From positions 2,803,909-2,867,908 of the forward strand of contig JALRME010000001.1 in NCBI GenBank assembly GCA_026120035.1: DNA of 64,000 nucleotides. Reading direction: 5' to 3'. Source of the stretch: Coleophoma eucalyptorum (Eukaryota > Ascomycota > Leotiomycetes > Helotiales > Dermateaceae). Below the pieces are notes generated by a model. It had not been told where the DNA came from, did no database searches, and saw only the letters and a list, made by a program, of their open reading frames with translations. Positions 34,078 through 43,002 of this stretch are shown here, in pieces. The position numbers and the translations under genes are program-made. Positions within the stretch are counted from its first letter, which is position 1. Each line of letters begins with the position of its first letter.

Positions 34078-34517
34078 ATGGTATGTGAAATCCAGCTTAG
34101 TAATTTCTACACCACCTAGCCATATCTACTAACTTATATTTCTCGCACAGCCTCTCGAGACGCCAGCCTACATAATTGGTGCTCTAACAGCTGGAGGTGG
34201 TACCTTTGGGTTCATCAAAACTGGCTCTGTTCCTTCAATTGCAGCTGGGTTGACTGTTGGTATCTTGGTATGTGACCCTTGTCATAACTAAATAAAGGAC
34301 CTGTGGTAGCTGACATAGTTAGTACTTGGTTGGAGGTTATCGAATTCAGACCAAGCAAGTGTACGGTCTAGAAATGTGCCTGGCTGCTTCTATTATTCTT
34401 GCTGGATCTTCAATTCCTCGAGCTATTAAGAGCCAAAAGCCATTGCCAACTGGTTTGAGTGCTCTGGCTTTGTTCGGTCTCTACACCTTCGGCAACGCCT
34501 GGAGAATGCGGAACTGA
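34078..34517 (+). CDS. TMEM14-family small four-span membrane protein
   Basis: Three exons: 34078-34080 (the ATG only), 34151-34267 and 34323-34517; introns 70 and 55 bp; 104 residues. The start codon abuts the donor GTATGT, so coding exon 1 contributes a single codon; the protein begins M-PLETPAYIIGALTAGGG. Four hydrophobic helices with Gly-rich packing (ALTAGGGTFGFIKTGS, GLTVGILYLVGGYR, MCLAASIILAGSSI, PTGLSALALFGLYTFGN) and the K/R-rich short loops match the TMEM14 (UPF0136) family. Animal members act in mitochondrial membranes, and TMEM14C in haem synthesis; the fungal role is not established. A spliced upstream ATG is the only sensible start because exon 2 lacks an early ATG. Confidence 0.85.
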
Positions 34518-34921
34518 GGAGGGGACGATCGAGGTACAGATAGAAGCACCAGCAAACTATTAAAAGAACGTGAATCATCTCCATCCCCATCTTCATTACA
34601 GCATGTGAACCATACTATCTCGTGCTCGCCAGGATACGTTCTTCCCTTATGATGCTGTATGCAGCCCAATTCAATGGCTTACTGTGATATCTGCCAATAA
34701 CTCAATATTTACGGCTTTGTTTTAAGAAGAAAAAAAGGCTCGGTTTGAAAGGAGTGTTTCCATGTTCTCCGTTATTGTACATAACCCAAAATCTGATAAT
34801 ACCTAATGCTACAATTCTAGACCAGCCAGGCCCACCTGGTCTTGAAAGAACTCCTTGTATATGCCCATCGATAGTACACACATCCAAATCCCGTCCCTGC
34901 AGCGGCTCTGTTACTTCCATT

Positions 34922-35218
34922 TCATGAGTTCGCATCTATCTCAGCCCACTTCTGCTTGAGCTCCTGTCTCTTGCCTTTGGCAATTTCTCGATTCGCGGCC
35001 GTACGCTGGAGTCGTTGCGCTCGAAGACATAGGTTGACCTGGGTCTTTGCATCGTTGCACATGCCCACCGCTTTCCACATGAATCCGCGCGCGTGGCACT
35101 CGTCCAACATGTTCATCACTTCCTCGCAAGCTGTGGCGTGTTAGTATGCGCCTATCACGACCGAAATGGCAAGAGACACTATACCAGTATTGTCCTTAGT
35201 ATGTAAATGAGGATGCAT
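34922..35218 (-). CDS. CMC2: COX assembly mitochondrial protein Cmc2 (twin CX9C)
   Basis: Exons on the minus strand are 35218-35185 and 35130-34922; 54-bp intron; 80 residues. The product is MHPHLHTKDNTACEEVM and onward. A twin CX9C arrangement (CEEVMNMLDEC and CNDAKTQVNLC) marks a Mia40-oxidised intermembrane-space protein. The segment MLDECHARGFMWKAVGMCN and the basic R-L-Q-R-T tail match Cmc2. Family role: cytochrome c oxidase assembly with Cmc1. It is divergent from prefoldin subunit 2, with 205 bp between starts and a CCAAT at 35305-35309. Confidence 0.9.
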
Positions 35219-35304
35219 CTTCAGAAACTTGTCGCTCAAGGGCTCATTCAAGGAATTTTGCTGATGGAGTTGGAGAGGAATTATTCGTCGGGATTTGTTT
35301 TGCT

Positions 35305-35309
35305 CCAAT
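35305..35309 (+). promoter_or_regulatory. CCAAT box between CMC2 and GIM4
   Basis: CCAAT in the 205-bp divergent spacer, 87 bp from the CMC2 start. The pentamer is frequent by chance; relevance rests on CMC2 being a respiratory-chain gene and CCAAT being the HAP-complex site. Confidence 0.3.
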
Positions 35310-35423
35310 TGCCTCTCGGCCTTGTCTCGCTCGCCAAGCGCAAGTCGCATTTTCTCGCGCGTTCCTAGCCTTCAAGCTCAAGCTCTCGAGGCTTTAGCCA
35401 CAGTACTACTTCACAAACAAAAC

Positions 35424-36034
35424 ATGGCCTCACAACAGATCACGCAACGGAAACAGCAGGGTATAGTGTTTCAATTCCTTTACAGCCCTAGTGGCGTCCT
35501 CTCACTAAAGTCAAATCAGAGCTCCAAAACCAGTACTCCACGTATAAAAATGGTCTCCAGCAAATCGCCCAGAAAATCGGTGACGTCGAGCAAGAAGCAG
35601 AGGAGCACAAGTCAGTCTGGTTCCTCATCCAAACATCTTGTCTTCCCTCCTGCTGGCCTTATTGCGCTCGATCTTGAAACTTTCCTTACTTTTTCTTGCA
35701 CAATACTCACCGCTGGGGAATATGTGCTCACCGCTTGTGTGCCAACAGATTAGTTCTTGAAACTCTCGATCCCCTACCGGGAGATAGGAAGTGCTTCCGA
35801 ATGATAAATGGCGTCTTGGTGGAACGGACTGTTCAGGATGTTGTTCCTGCTTTGAAGACGAACTCGGAGGGGCTGCGGAAAGTGCTGGAAGATTTGGTCA
35901 AGCAATACAATGCGAAACAGACGGAGATGGAGAAGTGGAAGGTATGTTCACCGTCGCACTCCCGTAAGAATGACCGGATGCTGACCCGTGCCGTCGTACA
36001 GAAAAAGAACAACATTCAAGTGGTGCAGCAATAG
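35424..36034 (+). CDS. GIM4: Prefoldin subunit 2 (GimC)
   Basis: Four exons: 35424-35460, 35520-35610, 35749-35941 and 36002-36034; introns 59, 138 and 60 bp; 117 residues. The joins give MASQQITQRKQQ-ELQNQYSTYKNGL, then IAQKIGDVEQEAEEHK-LVLETLDPLPGDRKCFRMI and EKWK-KKNNIQVVQQ. The N- and C-terminal coiled coils flanking a short beta hairpin (CFRMINGVLVERTV) are typical of beta-class prefoldin subunit 2. The hexamer passes nascent actin and tubulin to CCT in the cytosol. Confidence 0.92.
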
Positions 36035-37938
36035 ATCGCGATTAGTCACAGCTAGGATGGCCGTCTCAATGAAGTAAAATGGTTACCGGATTTCGCCATC
36101 ACCATCTCCAGAATGAAGTCATGGAAGTGGTGACATCAGTGGGCATATCTGTCAGGATCTCCAGTATTCCAGGAGGTACATATAAGGCTTCCGAGGAATA
36201 AGTGGCATGAAACAACATTGCATCACGGGGGCTTTGCACGGCAAGTTGAAGGCTTACGGAAGAGCGAGGCACTTGATGCGTTGTACAGCCAGTTAAGTGA
36301 GGCTTGGATTTCATTCGAGGGCGGCTGCAGCGTTTGGAGGCCCAACGGCACAATCGCAGTTCATGTTTTGCTGCCCAATCATGTAGGCTGCCAAAAGCTG
36401 AGTTCAGAGATGGCATCGGCCACCAGGGTGCGACAACTTGAAGTAGGTGCATGATGCACGAACCGGGGGGCCGTAAATACGGTGTGCCCGCTGCCTCAGA
36501 GTGGTGCTATGCCCTCACTAGACAGAAAACGTGCTTTTTAACATGGGAAGTCAGCAAGAGATGGAATAGCGCGATACCAATCCAGTCCTTGTGATAGCTA
36601 GAAATCCATTGTGTATCCTTCCCTCATCATTATATGTACCTATGACAGATACACAGCTCCCACACTACGTAGACAGGAGCGGTGGGATAGTCACTGGGCT
36701 AGTGCTCGAGGAGATGGTGCATGTGTAGGAAGGTAAGTCTACGCAACTGTGAGCGGTGCATGGACTTATCAATTACGAGGCGGAGTCAGGGTATGGAAGG
36801 GTTCTATTTTAACTGCAATAGCCATGCAAGTGTCCAGTACTTATACAGGTATGCAGTAATTGGGATGGGGCTATCCAGGTGACTAGAAAGATTCCAGCAA
36901 TGAAGACGGTAGATGCCCTCTTCTTCATTCTACATGTCCCTCCTGACTTAGACGTGTAATCTATTTCTCCTCCGAGGAAAGCACAGCACAGCACAGCACA
37001 CTAAGGCAGGCCGCACAAAATTCTCAAGACCTTTCGGTGCATAGGTAAAGCAAGATATGCAAACAAGGCTGTCATTCAGAGGCCACAATCATTGGACAAT
37101 GCGTCTGCAGCCCAACAATAATGCTATCCCGCAAATGTCAGCACCCAACAATGGATTGAATAATACCCAGCCTTCCGGGAACACGAGGCTGTGGCCTTGA
37201 TAACAGAGTCTTGCTCCTGTGAGCGAGCGAGCGAGGTTCCAATTGACTGGCGGACTAGACTCAAGCGAGGAAGGCCCGATCCCCCCCGGAATCGAACTCG
37301 GCGCTTCGCAAGAGAGCTGTCAGCCAGCCTTCCAGCCTCTCCAAGTCAGCGAGCAAGAGCAGCAAAACATCAAGAGACGCGATACTTGTGTCCACACGTA
37401 TTCTCCCACCACCTTGTACCACCGCGATCTTGCCGCATACTCCGTATAGCACGAGACTTCTACCACGTTTCCACACCGACTTCCCACTCAATTCACCTTC
37501 CTCGAAGTCTGTGGTACCAAGACTCAATCCCACACGCGCCGTGCATTTATCCACCCCCGCTTCGACCGCATCTTCGACCGCGACTGTTGTGGTGACGGTA
37601 GAATTCTCCGATTCCTCAGCGTCGAGCAAACTCTGACGCACTGCAGCAGGAAACCTGCATAAGGGATTCGCTTTCTCTTCCAATACCACCAGCCTCGATT
37701 TCAGGTGTACAATCCTGCTGCATCATCCAACCCCTGCCAGCCAGATCTGGGTAGGAAAGTGTAAGCATTGCTATAAGCCCTTCCTGTCAAGGGTTGGCGT
37801 AGCTCGAGGCACTGCACGATCGCCTCACCAGACGTACGTGGTAGAGAGAGCGGGACAACACAGACGAACAGCGTGGCATTTTAGAACCAAGGAATTTGCA
37901 CGAGAACTTCCCGATCAGCTGCAGCTATCCTATTAAGA
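36035..37938. other. 1.9-kb intergenic upstream of HAP3
   Basis: No supported gene. A pentanucleotide repeat (GCACA, four copies) is at 36981-37000, a GAGC repeat at 37221-37234, and a tRNA B-box-like sequence on the minus strand near 37289-37300 without a foldable tRNA. The last 700 bp are C-rich and may be the HAP3 leader. Frames on both strands (for example 36452-36099 minus, 37191-37595 plus) show low-complexity translations. Confidence 0.45.
36981..37000. repeat. GCACA pentanucleotide repeat, four units
   Basis: Four perfect tandem GCACA units in intergenic DNA. Confidence 0.9.
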
Positions 37939-39046
37939 ATGTCGTCCCCTTCGAACTCCAACGAGAAAGAGAAGGACGCTGTGTCGCCTACCGACGCAGA
38001 AATGAACGATCCTCAGGACCCACATGCCTCTGGACTGGCTGGCTACGAGTTTGAAGTAAAAGAACAAGACAGATGGCTACCCATGTACGTATCCCGAGGC
38101 CTTGTTGAACAAGCAAACTTGCTAATGTAGAGCCACAGTGCGAATGGTCAGTCTTATTTCTCCTTGATTTGCGCGCCAGGTGGCCTTTCTGCATATCAAA
38201 AGTTGCCGTGACTGGCATCGCTTCGTATATCAGATCTACCACTTGCGCATGTTCTATATTTTAACCAGTAGTTAAAATTGGTGTGCAAACGCTTCCTGTG
38301 TCTGGTTGTACTACTACTATTGTACCGCCTATCATGTCCCACGCTTCTTCGCCCCTCTCTTCAGATGCCCCTGGCGCTTCAAATTCTGGAATGAATAATA
38401 GTACGTCCGACGCTAACATTCGTAATTTTGCTCCAGTTGCTCGAATCATGAAGACGGCTCTCCCAGAGAATGCAAAAATCGCCAAAGAGGCAAAGGAGTG
38501 TATGCAAGAATGTGTCAGCGAGTTCATTTCATTCATAACAAGTGAAGGTTTGTTGCATGCACTAGGCAATCGAATAGTACTAATCTTATCGACAGCCTCG
38601 GAGAAATGCCACCAAGAGAAAAGAAAGACGGTGAACGGAGAGGACATTTTGTTTGCCATGACTTCCTTGGGGTTTGAAAACTATGCTGAAGCATTGAAAA
38701 TCTATCTTTCCAAATACAGAGAAGTAGGTCATAAGAGAAGATGCATGTTGCTGAACACATCGAATGCAAATATCGATATGGTGCAAAGTTGACTAATTCC
38801 GAGTAGACTCAATCTGCACGCGGGGAAAACCAGCAAAACAGACCCAACAGCCAAGGATTCGGTTCAACGGCAGCTGTTGCAAATACATCAACTGCAGCTA
38901 CTGGAGCTACTTTCCAAGGTGGTGCTGAGGGCTCCAACAGCATTCTTGGAGGCCAGCAAGCAGAAGGTGGTGAGCACGATCCAAATGCTTACGGCGGATT
39001 GTACGCGCAGGGTGGACATAATGGCGCGGCTGGAGACAACTACTGA
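37939..39046 (+). CDS. HAP3: CCAAT-binding complex subunit HAP3 / HapC (NF-YB)
   Basis: Five exons: 37939-38084, 38139-38146 (8 nt), 38437-38547, 38596-38723 and 38807-39046; introns 54, 290, 48 and 83 bp; 210 residues. The joins restore the canonical [62 protein letters not shown] and [16 protein letters not shown]. This is a complete NF-YB histone fold (about 44-135), followed by a Gly/Ala/Gln/Asn-rich tail ending GDNY. It acts in the nucleus as a heterotrimer with HapB and HapE that binds CCAAT; with HapX it represses iron-using and respiratory genes in iron shortage (family knowledge). The 8-nt exon encodes the Ile-Ala-Asn-Val junction. Intron 2 contains an in-frame ATG (38334) that could start a second isoform. 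Confidence 0.93.
38139..38146 (+). other. HAP3: 8-nt microexon (HAP3 exon 2)
   Basis: TGCGAATG, preceded by GAGCCACAG and followed by GTCAGTC. It completes Ile and supplies Ala, Asn and the first base of Val in the invariant LPIANVAR motif. No other join of exon 1 to exon 3 gives this motif. Confidence 0.88.
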
Positions 39047-39745
39047 GTTGATCTGTGAATGGGAATAACAAATATTCACCGGAAAGAATGATTAGTCTGT
39101 CATATTGATGGAGATAGAATGATTTACGTCCCATCAACTGTATTGTCTACAGGGAAAGGTGTTAGGTTTGGAGTGGGGTTTGGATGGAATGGATGGTTGG
39201 TACTGATATATCCTACTTGAGCATTGCATGTACATGAAGGACAGGCCAAAAGTCTCGGGCTCTTAATTGTGTTTCTTAGATTTCTTTTGCCCGATAAGGG
39301 TGGCTCAAGCATAGGGTCTTTGGGGACTGTTTGAGCATTAAGGTGAGTAACAGGAAGAATGTAGGATAAACAGCCCACATCTCTTGTTGATACATAAACA
39401 ATCACGTAATTAGGTATTGAGCATTTCCAAAGTAATGCGAATTGCAGTGACCACCTTAGCTCATTCACAGCCATTGGGGTTTCAGTCTACCCGACCTGAG
39501 TTAAAGTATTTTCTTGAATGGGTTTCTTACCGTTTCTCAGGTTTAAGATACAAATGTGTCACGTGAGGTTTAGATAAGGACCCTTAGGTTCGTGGAGTTG
39601 GCTGGGGTTTTTTTTTACAGCACCGACGATTAGGCACACGACATCTGCGAAGAATCTCCAAATTCGGCCACAACAACTTGTGAATATACATTCGTCCATC
39701 AACAACATTCTATGATAGCGATATATTTCCGCTGAAGTCTGCGAA
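39047..39745. promoter_or_regulatory. Intergenic, RRN3 promoter with TCACGTGA
   Basis: Between the tandem genes HAP3 and RRN3. A palindromic TCACGTGA is at 39559-39566, 180 bp before the RRN3 ATG, and a T8-A run is near 39607. A 116-codon minus-strand frame (39474-39124) has no recognisable content. Confidence 0.4.
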
Positions 39746-41818
39746 ATGCCGGCTGCGTCCATGGTACGGCCGTCAGCGCCGCTTCCAGCCTCGAAGCCAA
39801 CAAAACCCCTCCTTCGAAGACCTACACTTTCTGGAACAGTCCGCAAGGCTGATGACGCCGAGCTAGATGCAGATTTGTTGTCGGTACCGCAAAGTCCAAG
39901 TAAGAGGGCTCGAGTTACATTTAATCCTCATGTTGAGGAGAAGGTCATGCAGGGCAGGAGTATCGAACAAATTAAGGCAGAAGTTAGGAGGGCCATCGAG
40001 GGTCACACCAAAGGCGACAGCGAGGAATACGATATTCTCAAGGAAGTCTTCGCTTCTCAGCAGAGAGGACAGGACACAACACGTGAAACAGGAAACGAAG
40101 AAATCAGGAAATACGTGCATGCACTGACAAATTATGTATCCTTACTGGGGAAAAGCTGCTCTGGGCTCGTCAAGGCTGTTCTCGATTGCGCCTGGCTAGG
40201 ACGAGATGAATCTTTCTTGAAGGCTTATGTACAATTTTTGGGCAGCTTAGCAAGCGCGCAAGGGACATATGTTCCTCTAGTCCTTTCTAAACTTGTAGAC
40301 TTTTTCTCAGGCGGTAAGTTGGATTCAGTATCAATCACAAGCATACACTCATATCTTGGCACAGTACGAATTTCCAGCGGACGTCTTCCAGGCTATCCAG
40401 ATGTCAGTCGAGTTCAGTTAACCCAAAGGGTACACTATGCAATGAAGTATGTTCTTCGACTGATACCGTCTGCGAGCGCCACCCTATCTCCCATACTCGA
40501 CAGGCAATTTCCCTTCGCCGATGAAACGAAGAAAGTACATATTTCATATATTGAGAATCTTGTCCGAGTTATAGAGTATGCACCGGAGCTAAAGTCAGAT
40601 ATCTTCTCTCTTGTCACCGACAGACTTGTCAAAATCGACGTCCAGATGCAGACTGACCTCGACGACATAGAAGATGAGGTAGCAGCAACCATTGTGCAAG
40701 CTATATCTATGCAACCTCCCACGGATAATGCCCATGGGGCTGACGAAGAATCTGAGGAGAGTGATGATGAGACGGTCACAAGTGATGACGATTCGCACGA
40801 TGATGCAAAGCGAATTAAAGAAGTGCAAGATAATGTTGAGAAGATGGATGCGATATTGGACCTGCTATTCTCCTTATACGAGCCTTACTTCTCGGACCCA
40901 AATAGCATTGAAGCTGCCACGATGTTTGACAGTCTCCTGGGTCACTTTCAAACCATCATCCTCCCAACTTATCACTCTCGACATACACAATTTTTGCTCT
41001 TTCACTTTGCACAGAAGGCTGAGTACCTGGTTGATTCATTTGCAGGGACATGTGTCAAGCTGGCATTTGAGGACAACAGACCTGCAGTTCTTAGACAAGC
41101 ATCAGCAGCGTATCTCGCTAGTTTTGTAGCTCGAGGTGCTCATGTACAACCCTCGGTTGTCAGAGTTGTGTTTGATACTATTGGGTCCAATCTCGATATG
41201 CTACGTGCCGACAACGAGCTCACTTGTCGCGGGCCAGATTTGAGAAGGTTTGGCACGTTCTATGCCACGACGCAAGCTTTGCTCTACATATTCTGTTTCC
41301 GCTGGCGCGACCTCATTACATCGGCCGATGTGTTCGAAGACGAGGATCCTACTGCTTTCCTCAGTCAGGAGCTCACCTGGGCACCAGGTATAAAGGAAAT
41401 GCTTATGAGGGTCATCTACTCCAACATGAATCCCCTCAAAGTCTGCTCTCCACCAATTGTAGCAGAATTTGCGAAGATTGCTCACCATCTGCGGTTCATG
41501 TATGTCTATCCGCTTCTGGAGACCAACAAGAGGATTAGGTTGAGCCAGTTTTCTGGTGGGCAAGCAAATGGTGCGTTGAGAGAGACCGGCAATGGCGTGA
41601 ATCGCGAGAGTTGGCACCAACTCGATGCTTATTTCCCTTTTGATCCCTATCAACTGCCCGTGTCCAAACGTTGGGTTGAAGACGATTACGTTCCTTGGAA
41701 AGGGATTCCTGGACTCGACCAGGATGAGGATGATGACGATAGCGCAGATGAAGAAGAGGAGGACGAAGAAGTGGATTTGGAGGAGGATACAGCTACTGAC
41801 GATGAGGCTGATGACTGA
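39746..41818 (+). CDS. RRN3: RNA polymerase I initiation factor Rrn3 (TIF-IA)
   Basis: Single-exon gene of 690 residues starting MPAASMVRPSAPLPASK. The HEAT-like Rrn3 fold is evident from about residue 75 (the KEVFASQQRGQ region) to about 620, with the conserved blocks LDCAWLGRDESFLKAYV, HYAMKYVLRLIPSAS, LDLLFSLYEPYF, HTQFLLFHFAQ and YLASFVARGAHV. An acidic insert (about 333-355, ESEESDDETVTSDDDSHDD) and an acidic C-terminus rich in Asp/Glu are typical of the family. Rrn3 binds Pol I (the A43 stalk) and recruits it to rDNA promoters in the nucleolus. Absence of introns is notable beside its neighbours. Confidence 0.94.
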   Translation: MPAASMVRPSAPLPASKPTKPLLRRPTLSGTVRKADDAELDADLLSVPQSPSKRARVTFNPHVEEKVMQGRSIEQIKAEVRRAIEGHTKGDSEEYDILKEVFASQQRGQDTTRETGNEEIRKYVHALTNYVSLLGKSCSGLVKAVLDCAWLGRDESFLKAYVQFLGSLASAQGTYVPLVLSKLVDFFSGGKLDSVSITSIHSYLGTVRISSGRLPGYPDVSRVQLTQRVHYAMKYVLRLIPSASATLSPILDRQFPFADETKKVHISYIENLVRVIEYAPELKSDIFSLVTDRLVKIDVQMQTDLDDIEDEVAATIVQAISMQPPTDNAHGADEESEESDDETVTSDDDSHDDAKRIKEVQDNVEKMDAILDLLFSLYEPYFSDPNSIEAATMFDSLLGHFQTIILPTYHSRHTQFLLFHFAQKAEYLVDSFAGTCVKLAFEDNRPAVLRQASAAYLASFVARGAHVQPSVVRVVFDTIGSNLDMLRADNELTCRGPDLRRFGTFYATTQALLYIFCFRWRDLITSADVFEDEDPTAFLSQELTWAPGIKEMLMRVIYSNMNPLKVCSPPIVAEFAKIAHHLRFMYVYPLLETNKRIRLSQFSGGQANGALRETGNGVNRESWHQLDAYFPFDPYQLPVSKRWVEDDYVPWKGIPGLDQDEDDDDSADEEEEDEEVDLEEDTATDDEADD

Positions 41819-43002
41819 TTATTTTGTTTTGCTGGAGTGTTTCCCTTCGAAATATAATTTTGCTGGTTTAGCGTGGCGTTCTGGAACTCATAGCAGGCGG
41901 AATGGAAAGCGGGCTTCGGGATGGAAAAGTATATCACTGATGGTCTCTGTGGTTTCGTCGGAGTTCGTTCTGTTAATCCTGTTGGATGGAGTATATAGCA
42001 ATGATCATAAACTCATTAGAGCTAACAATTAAGAAAACTTACTTCTGTTCATTGAAATTGAAAAGTTTATGAACACTTGTGTATTACCCTCACAATCTCT
42101 TGCTTGTGCCTCCCGCCTGTCTTAGCACCAGCGATCGACAATGAATGTTTGGCAAGCAGGAACCTTATTCTTCATAGTTGTTAGATTCGGACAATCATAA
42201 CAAAGCTGTGACAAAATTGGAAATAGAAATCAAAAGTGGTTCATCGCCTATCGCTATATAGTAGAGACCTCTCTGATTCCTAGCAGCGTTAACGCTTGGA
42301 AGAAAGCTTACACCGAACTTCATTTGCTCCCCGTGACCATTGTGTGACCACTTCATCTCTCAATCTATTGTGATCTCAGCTTCCATTCCAGTTACACTCC
42401 ATACCAAAGCACGTGAGACATTGAACTAGTACTAGCGTCTCGGCTATTACGCGCTAAGATCTCCTTCGGACAACCTGCAGATGCCAAACATCTACGCCAG
42501 GATCCGCCCTCTGTTCCTTGAGAGACTGTGGACTCAAACCACCCTCGATTCAGTTCCAAGTCCTGACCAGATGAATACCTGTAATACTGATGTTTCTTGC
42601 ATCTCCAAGATGGTTTAATTAAGTTGTGTTTTGGTGAAATTGTGTTGTATTGACGTTGGAGGTGGACTGGGCTGCATGTGAGTGACCACTGAAGCTATTC
42701 CGGACAATATTGAGATTCCTCTTCTAGCACCCACGCTCCAAACTTTTCAAATTCTCGAGACTCTTGAGCGCTTTCTAGTTGAACTCATCTTCTCACCCCT
42801 TCGTAAGACACCTACTTCACCACATCTTCTTCAACCACGCAACAATGAATTGAAGAATCCTTCAATACTCGTCCGCATCACATTGTTCTCTAGAGTTGAT
42901 GATCTCTATTGAGCAATGTGCTGCTATTGAGTCCGCTATCTTGTTAATCCTTCTGTATTCCTCTTCGTTTCTTCTTTGAGGCTATGCCCTTCTTTTTTTA
43001 GT
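41819..43002. other. Intergenic before the kinase gene
   Basis: 3-prime flank of RRN3 and CT-rich upstream region of the kinase gene (42780-43000). A CACGTGA motif lies at about 42411. No gene is supported. Confidence 0.45.

Noticed and set aside
36099..36452. 117-codon minus-strand frame with ATG
   Set aside because: No recognisable motif, odd Trp/Arg-rich composition, overlapped by an equally open plus-strand frame.
37285..37330. tRNA-like B-box (GTTCGATTCC on the minus strand)
   Set aside because: No T-stem of five pairs and no acceptor or anticodon arm can be folded around it; flanks are low-complexity C/G-rich sequence.
37191..37689. Overlapping frames of 76-142 codons on both strands
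   Set aside because: Mutual antisense overlap in C-rich sequence; more likely the leader of HAP3.
42976..43002. Extended kinase start at a TTG codon
   Set aside because: Not an ATG; the first ATG in frame is 43003.
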